Source of the DNA: Porodaedalea pini
Taxonomy: Eukaryota > Basidiomycota > Agaricomycetes > Hymenochaetales > Hymenochaetaceae
Direction of reading: 5' to 3'
DNA length: 19,740 nucleotides
Assembly: GCA_002794775.1 (NCBI GenBank)
Contig: NBAY01000181.1
Coordinates: 1 to 19,740, forward strand
Shown here: one piece after another, positions 19,433 through 19,740 of the stretch
Layout: every line of letters begins with the position of its first letter
Numbering within the stretch: position 1 is the first letter of the stretch
Notes under the pieces: model-generated
Told to the model about the DNA's origin: nothing
Databases searched by the model: none
The model's input: the letters and a program-made list of their open reading frames with translations, nothing else
Position numbers and translations under genes: made by a program

Positions 19433-19740
19433 TAAAAGCAGAACCTCACCCAGGCTCATCCCCAGCGTACGTCGTCGCTGTCGACTCGCCTTTACTCAGT
19501 CTAGAGGAGCGCTCCCCTCGACGGACTTGACGTATAAACCCCCTAAACGACAACCCTCAACCCTGCCCGGACGTTTTCGGACGTTCGTGTATTACGTAAT
19601 TATATCAACCGACATTTCCCGACCCTGGCTTTACGAGTTAGCCTCTGGTGGAGCACGCACCTAACGTGGACGTGGGTAACAAGACGAGTTCAAACCTCGA
19701 CGACAATCTCGTTTGTAATCTCGCTCGGATCCTACCGCCT
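19433..19740. other. Unassigned sequence after the second LTR
   Basis: GC-rich and CpG-rich like the LTR. If the LTR is a 5' LTR this would be the leader and start of gag. However, no TGG-type tRNA primer binding site follows the LTR end at once, and no gag motif can be read in the 308 bp. I see nothing decisive here. Confidence 0.3.

Noticed and set aside
18987..19437. Solo LTR with a 5-bp target duplication
   Set aside because: The flanks gtcat and taaaa do not match.

Overview
The window looks like nuclear DNA of a basidiomycete, most likely a mushroom-forming agaricomycete. Gene remnants are broken by short introns with CTAAC-like branch sites. They include a Pho85-type (Pcl/Pho80) cyclin and a single-pass membrane protein of an agaric-type layout. 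A chromodomain-bearing Ty3/gypsy element lies nearby. There are no bacterial operons, Shine-Dalgarno sites or CRISPR arrays.

The dominant structure is a giant inverted repeat. Bases 1-7570 (left arm) are mirrored by 7664-15257 (right arm) around a 93-bp unpaired spacer (7571-7663). The arms match at roughly 97-99% by eye. Base 1 already lies inside the left arm, so the palindrome may continue outside the window. From the outside inwards each arm holds: (a) about 720 bp of AT-rich non-coding DNA with a degenerate internal duplication; (b) a 177-codon open frame that is probably cyclin 3' flank; (c) a Pcl-type cyclin pseudogene; (d) a divergently oriented gene of unknown function with a His/Gly run and a Met/Gly-rich C-terminus; (e) a decayed single-pass membrane protein gene with a PPxY-bearing tail; (f) about 640 bp of AT-rich non-coding DNA up to the spacer. 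Both copies of each gene are damaged, partly by different lesions.

The arms differ mainly by CpG to TpG/CpA transitions, and nearly all of those I read are in the right arm. The left cyclin also keeps more of the residues expected for its family. This is what 5-methylcytosine deamination would leave, acting much more on the right arm, which is the arm next to the retrotransposon. It also argues against the palindrome being a simple read-folding artefact. A mis-join of two haplotypes at a local hairpin cannot be excluded from sequence alone.

To the right of the palindrome are a stop-riddled minus-strand pseudogene of unknown family (about 15575-16361) and then a 5'-truncated, minus-strand Ty3/gypsy chromovirus. 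This has a 3' LTR at 16996-17411, a polypurine tract, a chromodomain and a frameshifted integrase, and no reverse transcriptase. A related LTR in the opposite orientation (18992-19432) cuts off the truncated end, so two homologous LTRs face each other as inverted repeats. The last 308 bp hold nothing I can identify.
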